Assembly (NCBI GenBank): GCA_002711845.1
Contig: PASF01000008.1
Span: forward strand, 124,001 to 188,000
Length of the DNA stretch: 64,000 nucleotides
DNA from: Gammaproteobacteria bacterium
GTDB taxonomy: Bacteria > Pseudomonadota > Gammaproteobacteria > Pseudomonadales > Pseudohongiellaceae
Reading direction: 5' to 3'
The notes beneath the pieces are model-generated. The model made no database searches. It saw only the letters and a list, made by a program, of their open reading frames with translations, and was not told the origin of the DNA. Positions 54,691-64,000 of the stretch are shown here, piece after piece (position 1 is the stretch's first letter; each line of letters begins with the position of its first letter). A program made the translations under genes and the position numbers.

Positions 54691-56211
54691 TTAAACCGCT
54701 TTTTCCTCTGCTGATTGCAAGTCACGGAAAGTTTTCTCCAGTCCCTTCGCTTCCTTCTTGGAAACACCGCCAAGAACATCGATGGCCTGACGTATACGCG
54801 CCCGGCTGACATCCAGCCCCAGGATGGTGATGGCGTCGATCACAGAGACCGACACGGCCCGGCCGGTAATCGCCACGAATAACGGGAACAGAGTCTCGCG
54901 AATCTTGATCTCCATGAAAGCAGCCAGTTGCTGCGCGCTGCGCTCAACGTCGTCACGCGTCCAGTCTGCCAGCTGCTCCAGCTGCCACACATAAAGCTGC
55001 AGAATGTGCTTGCACTGCTCTGCGCTCAACTGTTTGTGCGCAAAGTCCTGTTCCTGTATCGGCAGCAGACCGCTGAGAAAAAAACCGGCCAGCGGGACGA
55101 CGTCACTGAAGCGTTCCACCCGGTCTTTTACCAGGGGAATGATCTGCGCCATTTTGCCATCGGCCAACGCCCACTGACTGAACGCCTCAGCAAATGTTTC
55201 CGTATCCAGATTCTCACGAATGTATTTGCCGTTCAGCCAGTTCAGTTTCTCCACGTCAAATACCGGTCCGCCCAGCGACACACGATCAATATCAAAGGCC
55301 GATTCCATCTCCGCCAGGGTGAATTTCTCGCGTCCATCGGGCATGGTCCAGCCCATCATGCCCAGGTAATTGACCAGCGCTTCCGGCAGGTAACCCATGT
55401 CCTGGTAATAGGAAATGCTGGTGGGATTCTTGCGCTTGCTCAGCTTGCTCTTGTCCGGGTTACGCAACAGCGGCATATGACAGAACTGCGGCACCTGCCA
55501 GCCAAAATGCTGATACAGCAGAATGTGTTTGGGTGTGGAGTTGATCCACTCTTCACCACGAATGACGTGAGTGATTTCCATCAGATGATCATCAACCACA
55601 TTGGCAAAATGGTAGGTGGGCAGATGATCAGATTTCATCAGCACCTGCATATCAATCTGTTGCCAGTTGATGCGGATTTCGCCGCGTAGCCGGTCATGAA
55701 ACACACACTCACCCTCGCGCGGCACTTTCATGCGGATAACATGTGCATCCCTGGCCGCCAGCTTGCCGGCGATGTCAGCGTTGCTGAGCGACAGACAGTG
55801 TCCGTCATAGCCCGCGGTCTGTTTGTTGGCAATCTGTTCGGCACGCACGGCTTCCAGACGCTCGGCCGTGCAGAAACAACGAAACGCATGCCCCTTGTCT
55901 AACAATAGCTCGATATGTTGCCGATAGATGTCACTGCGCTGGCTCTGCCGATAGGGTCCGTGCGGGCCGCCATTGTCAGGGCCCTCGGCCCAGTCCAGTC
56001 CCAGCCAGCGCAAAGCCTGCAGAATGTCCTGCTCGGAGCGGGCCGTGCTGCGGGTCTGGTCGGTGTCCTCTATGCGCAGGATGAATTCGCCGCCGTGCTG
56101 CCGGGCAAAGCAGCGATTGAACAAGGCAATGTATGCGGTACCGACATGCGGGTCGCCAGTGGGCGACGGGGCGATCCGGGTTCGTACCATAGGTGTAGAT
56201 GTAGTAGACAT
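54691..56211 (-). CDS. gltX: Glutamyl-tRNA synthetase
   Basis: 506-residue class I synthetase. The HIGH-type motif is in [18 protein letters not shown] and the KMSKS-type in [37 protein letters not shown] and the C-terminal helical anticodon domain are normal. The gene is divergent from dusA and followed by tRNA-Ala. Confidence 0.96.
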   Translation of the reverse strand: MSTTSTPMVRTRIAPSPTGDPHVGTAYIALFNRCFARQHGGEFILRIEDTDQTRSTARSEQDILQALRWLGLDWAEGPDNGGPHGPYRQSQRSDIYRQHIELLLDKGHAFRCFCTAERLEAVRAEQIANKQTAGYDGHCLSLSNADIAGKLAARDAHVIRMKVPREGECVFHDRLRGEIRINWQQIDMQVLMKSDHLPTYHFANVVDDHLMEITHVIRGEEWINSTPKHILLYQHFGWQVPQFCHMPLLRNPDKSKLSKRKNPTSISYYQDMGYLPEALVNYLGMMGWTMPDGREKFTLAEMESAFDIDRVSLGGPVFDVEKLNWLNGKYIRENLDTETFAEAFSQWALADGKMAQIIPLVKDRVERFSDVVPLAGFFLSGLLPIQEQDFAHKQLSAEQCKHILQLYVWQLEQLADWTRDDVERSAQQLAAFMEIKIRETLFPLFVAITGRAVSVSVIDAITILGLDVSRARIRQAIDVLGGVSKKEAKGLEKTFRDLQSAEEKAV

Positions 56212-56343
56212 GAGACTCCTGCAGTCATCGCAATAAAATTCGGCGGGCTCGGGCTATTGCACCGAACCACGCCCGATTATACGTGATGGCGTCTGCATCC
56301 ACCACGCATGCGATGAGACAGCACGCCCCACGGCACGGTCTTT

Positions 56344-56351
56344 GTTATACT
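56344..56351 (+). promoter_or_regulatory. Extended -10 promoter for dusA
   Basis: TGTTATACT (56344-56352) contains a TG-N-TATACT extended -10 element. No -35 box is evident. It would start transcription near 56359, which argues for a dusA start downstream of it. Confidence 0.5.
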
Positions 56352-56393
56352 TGCCGCATCACCCGCAAGCCCATTCACCAGCGAGTCATTGTT

Positions 56394-57458
56394 TTGAACC
56401 AGAGACCTGCCAATCCCAGTCCCCATCGCTTCTGTGTCGCGCCCATGCTGGACTGGACAGATCGCCACGAGCGCTACTTTCTGCGTCTGCTCAGCCGTCA
56501 TGCGCGGCTGTACACCGAAATGGTCACCACGGGCGCATTGTTGCACGGCGACATCAAGCGGCATCTGCAATTTGACGCAGCGGAACACCCGCTGGCACTG
56601 CAACTGGGCGGCAGCGACCCGGCAGCGCTGGCGCAGTGCGCGGCGCTGGCAGAAGACTGGGGTTACGACGAGGTCAATCTCAATGTCGGCTGTCCCAGCG
56701 ACCGCGTACAGTCCGGCAAATTCGGTGCCTGCCTGATGGCCGAACCGGCCCTGGTCGCTGACTGCGTTCGCGCCATGCAAACCGCAACATCGTTGCCGGT
56801 CACGGTGAAATCACGTATCGGTATCGATGATCAGGACTCCGATGCTTTTCTGCAGCAATTTGTCGACACCGTCGCCGCGGCCGGCTGCCGCACCTTCATC
56901 ATCCATGCCCGTATCGCCGTGCTCCAGGGCCTCAGCCCGAAACAGAACCGGGATATTCCGCCGCTCAACTATCCCCGCGTTCTGGGCATCAAACAGCAAC
57001 ACCCGACGCTGGACATCATCATCAACGGCGGCATCACCACCCTGCCCCAGGCGCGGGCCCTGCTGGACGGCAGCAGCGATGCGGACGGTATTGCGCTGGA
57101 CGGTGTCATGATGGGCCGGGAAGCGTATCACAACCCCTATGTGCTCGCGCACGTGGACCAGCAGCTGTTCGGCGATGTCAGCGGGATTGCCACCCGGGCA
57201 GACATCATGGCGGCCTACCTGCCCTATGTCGAGGCACAGCTCGCCCAGGGAACGCCCCTGCAGCACATGACCCGCCACATCCTCGGGCTGTTCAAGGGGC
57301 AGAACGGCGGGCGCCTGTTCCGCCGCCATCTCAGTGAAAACGCTTTCCGCAAACATGCCGGCATCACCGTGCTTGAAGATGCACTGGCACTGGCGGAAGC
57401 CGGGACACAATTGACTGACGACGCACGGCAACATGACACCGAAAAGGAGACAGTATGA
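56394..57458 (+). CDS. dusA: tRNA-dihydrouridine(20/20a) synthase DusA
   Basis: FMN-dependent enzyme that reduces uridines 20 and 20a of tRNA. RFCVAPMLDWTDRHERYFLRLLS, YTEMVTTGALLHGD, PLALQLGGSDP, NLNVGCPSDRVQ with the catalytic cysteine, and INGGITT are DusA signatures. The start is uncertain: TTG 56394 (MNQRPANP) is placed just after the predicted promoter and gives a normal N-terminus; the frame is open to ATG 56283, which would lie before the promoter. It overlaps the next gene by an ATGA. Confidence 0.92.
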   Translation: MNQRPANPSPHRFCVAPMLDWTDRHERYFLRLLSRHARLYTEMVTTGALLHGDIKRHLQFDAAEHPLALQLGGSDPAALAQCAALAEDWGYDEVNLNVGCPSDRVQSGKFGACLMAEPALVADCVRAMQTATSLPVTVKSRIGIDDQDSDAFLQQFVDTVAAAGCRTFIIHARIAVLQGLSPKQNRDIPPLNYPRVLGIKQQHPTLDIIINGGITTLPQARALLDGSSDADGIALDGVMMGREAYHNPYVLAHVDQQLFGDVSGIATRADIMAAYLPYVEAQLAQGTPLQHMTRHILGLFKGQNGGRLFRRHLSENAFRKHAGITVLEDALALAEAGTQLTDDARQHDTEKETV

Positions 57459-57913
57459 TCGTCGCAATCAAGCGCTTTTTTGACAATCAGCTCGCCAGTC
57501 CCGCCGAGGAAAGCGCCGCGCACCGGGAGCACCGCCTGCAACTGGCCAGTGCCGCGCTGATGTTCGAGTTACTGAAAACCGACCGGCATATCGATGCGCG
57601 TGAGACCGACATGCTGCGCCACGTGCTGGAAACAACCTTCAAACTGGGGAAGCATGAGCTTGACGACATCATTACCCTGGCGGAAGAAGAAGCATCACAG
57701 GCTGTGTCGCTGTATGAATTTACCAGTCTGGTGAACGAGGCTTACGAGTACGCAGACAAGGTACTGCTGGTGGAAAATCTGTGGCGCCTGGCGCTGGCCG
57801 ATGACCATCTGGACAAGTATGAAGAGCAGATGATTCGCAAGACGGCAGACCTGCTGTATGTGTCACACAGTGACTTCATTCGCAGCAAGTTGCGCGTCAG
57901 AGACGGCGCCTGA
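57455..57913 (+). CDS. TerB-like protein
   Basis: 152-residue all-helical protein of the TerB/DjlA-like family. Paired acidic helices (LMFELLKTDRHIDARETDMLRHVLETTF and LWRLALADDHLDKYEEQMIRKTADLL, each shown only in part here as TDRHIDARE and ADDHLDKYE) suggest metal-linked binding as in TerB. It is a stand-alone member, coupled to dusA by a 4-base overlap. No other tellurite-resistance gene is near, so a tellurite role is not supported; the function is unknown. Confidence 0.8.
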   Translation: MIVAIKRFFDNQLASPAEESAAHREHRLQLASAALMFELLKTDRHIDARETDMLRHVLETTFKLGKHELDDIITLAEEEASQAVSLYEFTSLVNEAYEYADKVLLVENLWRLALADDHLDKYEEQMIRKTADLLYVSHSDFIRSKLRVRDGA

Positions 57914-57925
57914 CCCGCGCAGCGA

Positions 57926-58639
57926 TCAGTCCCAGTCGCCCCAGTCGCTTTGCTGATCGGCGACCTCACCGTCGTTGACCAGATACTCGCGCTGCTGCAG
58001 GTAGGCTTCCCGGGTGAAAATGTAGGGGTCACCCGACATCAGTGATTCAACCGTCATGGCCTCGACCCGACGATCAATCTGCTGCAACACAAAGGCCGCA
58101 TTGCGCAGCATCGCATCATCGCGGTGATTGAGAGGGTTGGTGTAGGTGTCTGTGGCGAACCCGAAACCGTCGCGCACCGTGCTCGGCCCGAACAGCGGAA
58201 TCACCACATAAGGACCTGGCGGGATCCCCCAGTAGCCCAGCGTCTGGCCGAAGTCTTCCTCATTCTTGTCAAACCCTGCCCAGGTGGCCACATCGACAAT
58301 ACCACCCAGACCAAACGAGGTATTGAGCATCAGACGCCCGGTATCGTTTGCCGCCGCTTCCAGCTTGAATTGCAGCAGATTGTTGGCCAGTACGGAAATA
58401 TTGTTGATGTTGGCGAAGAAATTACTGACGCCAGCACGCGCCAGACGGGGCACATAACGCGTATAGCCATTGGCCACCGGACGCAAAACGTTGCGGTCAA
58501 CATACTCGTTGAATGCATAGATCCTGACGTTGACAGGCTCCCACGGGTCATAGTCGGCCGGCTGCTGCGCGGAGACGCTACCTGCTGCCATGGCCAGCAA
58601 TAAAGCCAGCGCCATTGTTCTGCCAGACCGAAACTGCAT
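57926..58639 (-). CDS. mlaA: MlaA (VacJ) outer-membrane lipid asymmetry protein
   Basis: 237-residue protein that removes misplaced phospholipids from the outer leaflet and hands them to the Mla pathway. YDPWEPVNVRIYAFNEYVD, NNLLQFK, GRLMLNTSFGLGGIVDVAT and FGQTLGYWGIPPGPYVVIP are family marks. The N-terminus is a type I signal (GSVSA-QQ) and no lipobox cysteine is seen, although many MlaA proteins are lipoproteins. It converges with the TerB-like gene; the mlaBCDEF genes are not in the window. Confidence 0.93.
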   Translation of the reverse strand: MQFRSGRTMALALLLAMAAGSVSAQQPADYDPWEPVNVRIYAFNEYVDRNVLRPVANGYTRYVPRLARAGVSNFFANINNISVLANNLLQFKLEAAANDTGRLMLNTSFGLGGIVDVATWAGFDKNEEDFGQTLGYWGIPPGPYVVIPLFGPSTVRDGFGFATDTYTNPLNHRDDAMLRNAAFVLQQIDRRVEAMTVESLMSGDPYIFTREAYLQQREYLVNDGEVADQQSDWGDWD

Positions 58640-58707
58640 TCGACTTGCTACTCCCGCTCGATGAAGGGCGCATATTATCCCAGATTCGCCGGTTGCTTGA
58701 TATAGCC

Positions 58708-61700
58708 CTATCGGGGGAGTTCAAGCAGCTTGCGCAAACGTTTCTCCGACACCGGCCCCCGGGTGCCAAGCGTCTGGGCAAACAACGACACCCGCAACTC
58801 CTGCAGCCACCAGGGAAATTCTGCCAGCCGGGAGTTGTCCCCGGCCTGCGCTTGCACCCGTTCCTGGCCATAGATACTCGCCAGGTCGGCAAGCACTGCC
58901 TGCAACTGCTGATCGCGTGACCATTGGCCCGGCAATTTTTCCAGTCTCTGCTGTATCGCCTTCAGATACCGGGGATACTCCCATAACCATGCATCCGGCA
59001 CCGACAAGGGAAAATCATCGGGAAACAGCAGCGACAGCTGGGCGTCAATGTCCGTTGCTGCGGCACCGTAACGTGCCGGCAATGCTGACAGGCGACGCCG
59101 GACATCGAACAGCAGGTCATAGGTGTCGGTCAACAGCCGGCACAGACGTCCAGCCTGCTCAACCAGATCGCCTTTGCCGGACGCCAGCAACGACTCAAAA
59201 TCGGCCCGGGTGCGAATCTGCTGCTCATTCAGCCGGAAGCTGAGCCTGTAGGCAGCCAGCACCGCGTGATCCAGCCAGGCTTTGTGCTGCGTGATCAGTT
59301 TCAACCCGAGTGCACTTTGTACGCGGCCCAGTTGTTTGAGGATCATGTTCTTTTGCTGGGCGGTGCGCAGCATCAGCAATCGCGCCAGGCCATGCTGGGT
59401 GATTTGCTGCGACTTGTGTTCTGAATCGCACAGCACCACGGCTACGCTGTCGCCCTCATCGCGCAGGGCCGGATAGCGTATCAGTCGAATACCATCGTGG
59501 GTCTCCACGGTCGCCGGCAGCTCGCCAAAGTCCCAATCCGTCAGCCCCGTGCGCTCCAGCGCGTGCACCTTGACCCGGGTAGCCGCTGCCGGGCTGTCAC
59601 TGAACTGCTGTTTAAGCTGCGCCAGACCCTGGCCTTCAGCCAGCGTCTTGCCCTGTTTGCCCAGCACCCGGATGCGAGGTTGCAGATGCAAGGGGATCGT
59701 CGCCGGATCCCACTGATCCGGCGTAATCCGGATCCGTTTCAGTGCCCAGGCCTGGTCTGCCAGCAGATCGGTCAGCGCCTGCTCAGCGCGCTCGCGGCGG
59801 CCCTCGCCGGTCGCACCCAACGCTTGCGCGACAAAATCCGGCACTGGCACAAACTGTTTACGCAACGCTTTGGGCAGGCTTTTCATCAGCGCCGTCGCCC
59901 GTTCCTGAACCAGCCCGGGTACGGCCCAGTCGAGATCACGCTGCGTCATACTGGCAAGCAAAGGCGCCGGCACATCGATGCTGATGCCATCGTCGTCGCT
60001 ACCAGGTTCAAAACGATAGTTGATTGACAGCTCGTTGTGCTGCACCGCCGTGCGATCGGGAAACGCATAGTCACTGTCCTGATCGATATCACGGGTAATC
60101 ACGTCCTGTCGCTGCATATGCAACGGGTCTGTACCTTGCTGCGTCGCGTCAGCGTACCAGTGTTCCAGCGCCGCCACGGTGTTGACTGAGGCAGGCAGAC
60201 GCTGCTCGTAAAACCCTGCCAGCTGGTCATCACCGACTAGAATGTCCGGGCGGCGCTCTTTCTCTTCCTGGCGCCTGATGCTTGCCAGCAATGCCGCGTT
60301 AGCCTGATAAAAGTCCAGACGGGTGTCCAGTTGCTCCGCCACCAGTCCCTCGCGAATGAATATGTCGCGGCTCAACTGCGGATCAATACGGCCATACGAA
60401 ACAGCCCGCTTTTCGATCAGCGTCAGGCCAAACAGACTGATTTTTTCATAGGCAATCACCTCACCGCGCTTTTTCTCCCAGTGTGCCTCAAAATAATCCC
60501 GCCGCAGCAGGTGTGGTGCCGCATCAACCGCCCACTCCGGCTCGATTTTAGCGGCCATGGTGGCAAACAGCCGGCTGGTTTCGATCAGTTCGGCACTGAC
60601 GATCCAGCGCGGCATTTTCCTGTACAAAACCGAGCTGGGGAACAGTGAGAACTTCCGTCCCCGACTGCCCAGATAGAAACCATCCTGGGTTTTCTGCCCC
60701 AGCTGATTCAGTGAACCGGGCAACATGGCACGGTGCACTGCTTCGTAGTCCGGTTCCTGCTCCTGCCCGTCAGTGCGCAGTGGCACCTTATAGCCAAGCG
60801 ACTGACACGACAGACTAAGCTGGCGATGTGTTTCCCGCCATTCGCGCAACCGCATCCAGGACAGAAAGTTGTCTTTGCAGAATTTCCGGAACTGCCCCTG
60901 TGTCAATGCCTGGCGCTGGGATTCCACTGCTTCCCACAATATCACCCAGGACAGAAAATCCGACTCTTTGCTGGCAAATTGCTGGTGCCGCTCGCGCGCC
61001 GCCTGGCGTTTGTCGGCCGGGGTTTCGCGCGGATCCTGCACACTCAGGGCACTGACGATAATCAGCAGTTCATACAAGGTGTGTCGGCTGACCGCTTCCA
61101 GCAACATACGCCCCAGGCGGGGGTCTACCGGCAAACGCGCCATGGCCCGACCGGTTTCGGTCAGTTTGCGCTCGCGATTGATGGCACCGAGTTCATCAAG
61201 CAGTTTAAAACCGTCGTTGATGGCGCGCCGGTCAGGTGCCTCGACAAACGGAAACTGGCTGATGTCGCCCAGTTTGAGCAGCAACATCTGCAAAATCACC
61301 GCACTGAGATTGGTACGCTGAATCTCCGGATCGGTGTACTCGGGCCGGCTGAGAAAATCGCTTTCACTGTACAGGCGGATACAGATGCCGCTGGCCACCC
61401 GGCCGCACCGGCCCGCACGCTGATTGGCGCTGGCCTGGGACACGGGCTCAATCGGCAGGCGTTGTACTTTGCTTTGTACGCTGTAGCGACTGATGCGCAC
61501 CAGGCCACTGTCGATGACGTAACGGATGCCCGGGACTGTCAGTGACGTTTCCGCGACATTGGTGGAGAGGATGATACGTCGGCCCTGATGCGGTGCAAAA
61601 ATACGCTGCTGTTCGTTCTGGGTCAGCCGCGCATACAACGGCAGTATTTCCGTCTGTCGCAGCGCCTGTTTGCGCAGGGCCACGGCCAGGTCACGGATTT

Positions 61701-62637
61701 CCCGTTCGCCGCTCAAAAATACCAGCACATCGCCTGGTGGCTGCCGCCGCTCCCGCTCGACACGCTCGAGCCGGCGCAGTGCCTGCATGACGCCCGCGAA
61801 CAACGTGTCTTCGTCTTTGTCACCGGCCTCGCCGTGATCATCACTCGTCAGTTCGGCCGGGTCCTGATAAAGAATGTCAACCGGATAGGTCCGGCCGGAT
61901 ACACTGATGATGGGCGCACCGGCAAAATGGCTGGAGAATTTCTCCACATCAATGGTGGCGGAGGTAATGATGATTTTCAGGTCGGGACGTTGACGGCTCA
62001 GGCGCTTGAGATAACCCAGCAGAAAATCGATGTTGAGACTGCGTTCATGGGCCTCATCAATGATCAGGACTTCGTATTTGTTGAGGAAGCGGTCCTGCTG
62101 TATCTCGGCCAGCAGAATGCCGTCCGTCATCAGTTTGATAAAGGTATGTTCATTGCTATTGTCACTGAAGCGGACCTGGTAACCCACGCCCTGCCCCAGG
62201 GTTTCACCCAGCTCGTCAGCAATACGCGAGGCCACAGCACGTGCCGCCAGCCGGCGCGGCTGGGTGTGACCAATCAGCCCTTTCACACCGTATCCCAGCT
62301 CCAGGCAGATTTTGGGAATCTGCGTGGTCTTGCCGGAACCGGTTTCGCCGGCGACCACCACGATCTGATGCTGCCTGAGCGCGTCCGCAATCGCCTGGCG
62401 CTTCTCCGATACCGGCAGTTCGGCCGGGTAGGTAACCACCGGCATTCTGGCCTGACGTGCCTGCACCCGGGCCATGGATTTTTCAATCCGAGCCTGCAGC
62501 GCCGACACCGCCTGTTGATGATTGGCGGCCGCCGGACTCTCGGCTATCTGCCGGTTCAGGCGAGACAGTGCCTGTTGCAACGCGAATTGATCTGCACTCA
62601 GGCACTGCTTGATCCGGTTACGCAAATCGTTACTCAT
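58708..62637 (-). CDS. hrpA: ATP-dependent RNA helicase HrpA
   Basis: 1309-residue DEAH-box helicase, close to the E. coli length. Motif I GETGSGKTTQ, motif Ia GHTQPRRLAARAVASRIA, motif II DEAHERS, motif III SATID, and motif VI QRAGRCGRVASG are present, followed by HA2, OB and the long HrpA-specific C-terminal domain (DUF3418). It acts on stalled ribosomes or structured mRNA in E. coli. It follows the fadD-like gene by 9 bases. Confidence 0.96.
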   Translation of the reverse strand: MSNDLRNRIKQCLSADQFALQQALSRLNRQIAESPAAANHQQAVSALQARIEKSMARVQARQARMPVVTYPAELPVSEKRQAIADALRQHQIVVVAGETGSGKTTQIPKICLELGYGVKGLIGHTQPRRLAARAVASRIADELGETLGQGVGYQVRFSDNSNEHTFIKLMTDGILLAEIQQDRFLNKYEVLIIDEAHERSLNIDFLLGYLKRLSRQRPDLKIIITSATIDVEKFSSHFAGAPIISVSGRTYPVDILYQDPAELTSDDHGEAGDKDEDTLFAGVMQALRRLERVERERRQPPGDVLVFLSGEREIRDLAVALRKQALRQTEILPLYARLTQNEQQRIFAPHQGRRIILSTNVAETSLTVPGIRYVIDSGLVRISRYSVQSKVQRLPIEPVSQASANQRAGRCGRVASGICIRLYSESDFLSRPEYTDPEIQRTNLSAVILQMLLLKLGDISQFPFVEAPDRRAINDGFKLLDELGAINRERKLTETGRAMARLPVDPRLGRMLLEAVSRHTLYELLIIVSALSVQDPRETPADKRQAARERHQQFASKESDFLSWVILWEAVESQRQALTQGQFRKFCKDNFLSWMRLREWRETHRQLSLSCQSLGYKVPLRTDGQEQEPDYEAVHRAMLPGSLNQLGQKTQDGFYLGSRGRKFSLFPSSVLYRKMPRWIVSAELIETSRLFATMAAKIEPEWAVDAAPHLLRRDYFEAHWEKKRGEVIAYEKISLFGLTLIEKRAVSYGRIDPQLSRDIFIREGLVAEQLDTRLDFYQANAALLASIRRQEEKERRPDILVGDDQLAGFYEQRLPASVNTVAALEHWYADATQQGTDPLHMQRQDVITRDIDQDSDYAFPDRTAVQHNELSINYRFEPGSDDDGISIDVPAPLLASMTQRDLDWAVPGLVQERATALMKSLPKALRKQFVPVPDFVAQALGATGEGRRERAEQALTDLLADQAWALKRIRITPDQWDPATIPLHLQPRIRVLGKQGKTLAEGQGLAQLKQQFSDSPAAATRVKVHALERTGLTDWDFGELPATVETHDGIRLIRYPALRDEGDSVAVVLCDSEHKSQQITQHGLARLLMLRTAQQKNMILKQLGRVQSALGLKLITQHKAWLDHAVLAAYRLSFRLNEQQIRTRADFESLLASGKGDLVEQAGRLCRLLTDTYDLLFDVRRRLSALPARYGAAATDIDAQLSLLFPDDFPLSVPDAWLWEYPRYLKAIQQRLEKLPGQWSRDQQLQAVLADLASIYGQERVQAQAGDNSRLAEFPWWLQELRVSLFAQTLGTRGPVSEKRLRKLLELPR

Positions 62638-62646
62638 GACGGCTGT

Positions 62647-64000
62647 TTACTGATGCTTTTTCAGCTCCTGCTCACGAATCTCGCGGCGCAGAATCTTGCC
62701 GACATTGGATTTGGGCAGATCATCAACAAACACGATCTCCTTGGGCACCTTGTAGGCGGTCAGGTTCTCGCGGCAATGCGCGGTAATGTCGTCAATGGTC
62801 AGCACATTGTCGCGACGCACAACAAACAGCTTGATGCCCTCACCGCTTTTTTCACTGGGCACTCCAATGGCCGCACTTTCCGCCACCCCCGGATGTGAAT
62901 TGACCACCTCTTCAACTTCGCTGGGGAAAACGTTAAAACCGGACACGATGATCAGGTCCTTTTTGCGATCCACAATCTTGATGAAACCATCCTCATCAAT
63001 CTTGGCAAAATCACCGGTCTTGAACCAGCCATCCGCCGTGATCGAATCCTGGGTGGCGGCCTCATTGCGCCAGTAGCCCTTCATGACCTGCGGACCGCGC
63101 ACCCACAATTCACCTTTTTCGCCGGTACCCAGATCCTTGCCGTCATCATCAACGGTCTTGATCTCGGTGCCCGGAACAGGTGGTCCAACCGTGCCAATCT
63201 TGACCCGGTCGTGGGGATTGACACTGACCACCGGCGAACACTCGGTCAGCCCGTAGCCTTCGTACACCTGACACCCGGTCACCCGTTGCCACTCTTCAGC
63301 GACGCTGATGGTCAAGGCCATGCCTCCGGCCCCGGTAAAGCGCATCTGGCTGAAATCCACCTGGCCGATGTCCTTGTGCCGGCTCATTGCCAGAAACAAC
63401 GTATTGATGCCGACAAAACCGTTTATCTGCGGCAAAGATGCCAGGGTCTTGATCAAACCATCAAGATCACGGGGGTTGGGGATCAACACACTGTGGTTGC
63501 CGGCATACACGCCCGCCAGGCAATGGAACATGAAAGCATAGGTGTGATACAGCGGCAGCGGCGCCACAATGACATCCTGACCGTCGTTGATCAGCGGCTT
63601 GCTGACCGAGCGCAGCTGCATCATGTTGTGCACCAGATTGCTGTGCGTCAGCATCGCACCCTTCGCCAGCCCGGTGGTGCCACCGGTATACAGCACGATG
63701 GCAACATCCGTGCCGCTGTCAGGCACTGCGCGGGTCTGCGCTGCACCACTCAAGGCATCAGACCAGTTGACCGCACCGGCGATCGACCAGGACGGCACCA
63801 TGCGTTTGAGGTATTTGACCGCCAGATTCATCAGCAAACGCTTGGGCTGCGGCAGCATGTCGGCCAGTTGTGTCACCACCACGCACTCAATATCAGTATC
63901 CTTGATAATCGATTCGAGTTTGTCGCAGAAATTCTCCAGTATCACGATACCCTTGACGCCGGAGTCGCTGAACTGATGTTTCATTTCGCGGGCGGTATAC
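62647..64000 (-). CDS. fadD: Long-chain fatty-acid-CoA ligase, C-terminal part (5' end outside window)
   Basis: The frame is open past the right edge (YTAREMKHQFSDSG), so the N-terminal part (about 100 residues) is missing. The visible part carries the AMP-binding motif YTGGTTGLAKGAM, MVPL-type TGAGGMALTISVAEEW, YGLTECSPVVSVNP, WFKTGDFAKIDEDGFIKIVDRKKDLIIVSG-type signature (TGDFAKIDEDGF and DRKKDLIIVSGFNVFP) and the C-terminal lysine in PKSNVGKILRREIR. It activates fatty acids to acyl-CoA. The exact paralogue cannot be fixed from a partial gene. Confidence 0.9.
   Translation of the reverse strand, partial: YTAREMKHQFSDSGVKGIVILENFCDKLESIIKDTDIECVVVTQLADMLPQPKRLLMNLAVKYLKRMVPSWSIAGAVNWSDALSGAAQTRAVPDSGTDVAIVLYTGGTTGLAKGAMLTHSNLVHNMMQLRSVSKPLINDGQDVIVAPLPLYHTYAFMFHCLAGVYAGNHSVLIPNPRDLDGLIKTLASLPQINGFVGINTLFLAMSRHKDIGQVDFSQMRFTGAGGMALTISVAEEWQRVTGCQVYEGYGLTECSPVVSVNPHDRVKIGTVGPPVPGTEIKTVDDDGKDLGTGEKGELWVRGPQVMKGYWRNEAATQDSITADGWFKTGDFAKIDEDGFIKIVDRKKDLIIVSGFNVFPSEVEEVVNSHPGVAESAAIGVPSEKSGEGIKLFVVRRDNVLTIDDITAHCRENLTAYKVPKEIVFVDDLPKSNVGKILRREIREQELKKHQ

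Noticed and set aside
57455-57913. TerB-like gene as evidence of a tellurite-resistance operon
   Set aside because: No terA, terC, terD or terZ partner is present; stand-alone TerB-domain proteins are common and of unknown role.

Overview
The window is a contiguous chromosomal segment of a gammaproteobacterium. The main grounds are gene order: gltA is divergent from sdhCDAB-sucAB-lpd-sucCD; yceD-rpmF-plsX-fabD-fabG-acpP-fabF-pabC-mltG-tmk-holB-pilZ form one collinear block; and there are typical gammaproteobacterial HrpA, Prc, DusA, MlaA and RluC proteins. The full TCA set, a Tat-exported multicopper oxidase and a TonB/TtpC-type system suggest an aerobic, probably aquatic heterotroph. I could not fix the genus. 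The window is gene-dense and almost entirely housekeeping. I saw no insertion sequence, prophage or CRISPR array; a solitary tyrosine recombinase is the only mobile-element-type gene.

Layout. 1-5.8 kb: tail of a DUF3089 protein, the tail-specific protease Prc, the solitary tyrosine recombinase and an MscS-family channel. 5.8-11.2 kb: a TetR-adaptor-permease efflux operon followed by an exported phosphatase-like protein with an atypical P-loop. 11.4-14.7 kb: a copper unit (Cys/His-rich CopL-like protein, TolC-family lipoprotein, multicopper oxidase). 14.7-20.2 kb: a diguanylate cyclase and a glutathione-related group (gor divergent from ggt and an L-2-hydroxyglutarate oxidase-like flavoprotein). 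20.2-30.5 kb: a DUF411 lipoprotein, then the fatty-acid/ribosomal L32/cell-wall/replication block read from right to left. 30.5-35.8 kb: rluC, argS and htpG, with a highly structured repeat-bearing spacer between argS and htpG. 35.9-41.1 kb: a six-gene TonB energy-transduction operon (DUF3450, long ExbB-like TtpC, ExbB, ExbD, TonB, TPR). 41.5-54.4 kb: TCA cycle genes. 54.5-64 kb: tRNA-Ala(GGC), gltX, dusA, a TerB-like gene, mlaA, hrpA and the 3' part of a fadD-like acyl-CoA ligase.

How the genes work together. Citrate synthase feeds the cycle while succinate dehydrogenase, 2-oxoglutarate dehydrogenase and succinyl-CoA synthetase are read from the opposite strand across a shared promoter region that holds two palindromes. 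The fatty-acid block makes phosphatidate precursors and acyl-ACP, with acpP set apart by its own AT-rich promoter region and a downstream terminator. Envelope functions (Prc, MltG, MlaA, MscS, efflux, TonB) are unusually well represented.

I did not find a clear-cut undescribed system. The best leads are the argS-htpG spacer, with two perfect 52-bp repeats around a hairpin whose 9-nt loop is the exact complement of the repeat tips; the placement of a heat-shock-like htpG promoter directly before the upstream operon's terminator; and the compact copper trio that lacks any RND pump.
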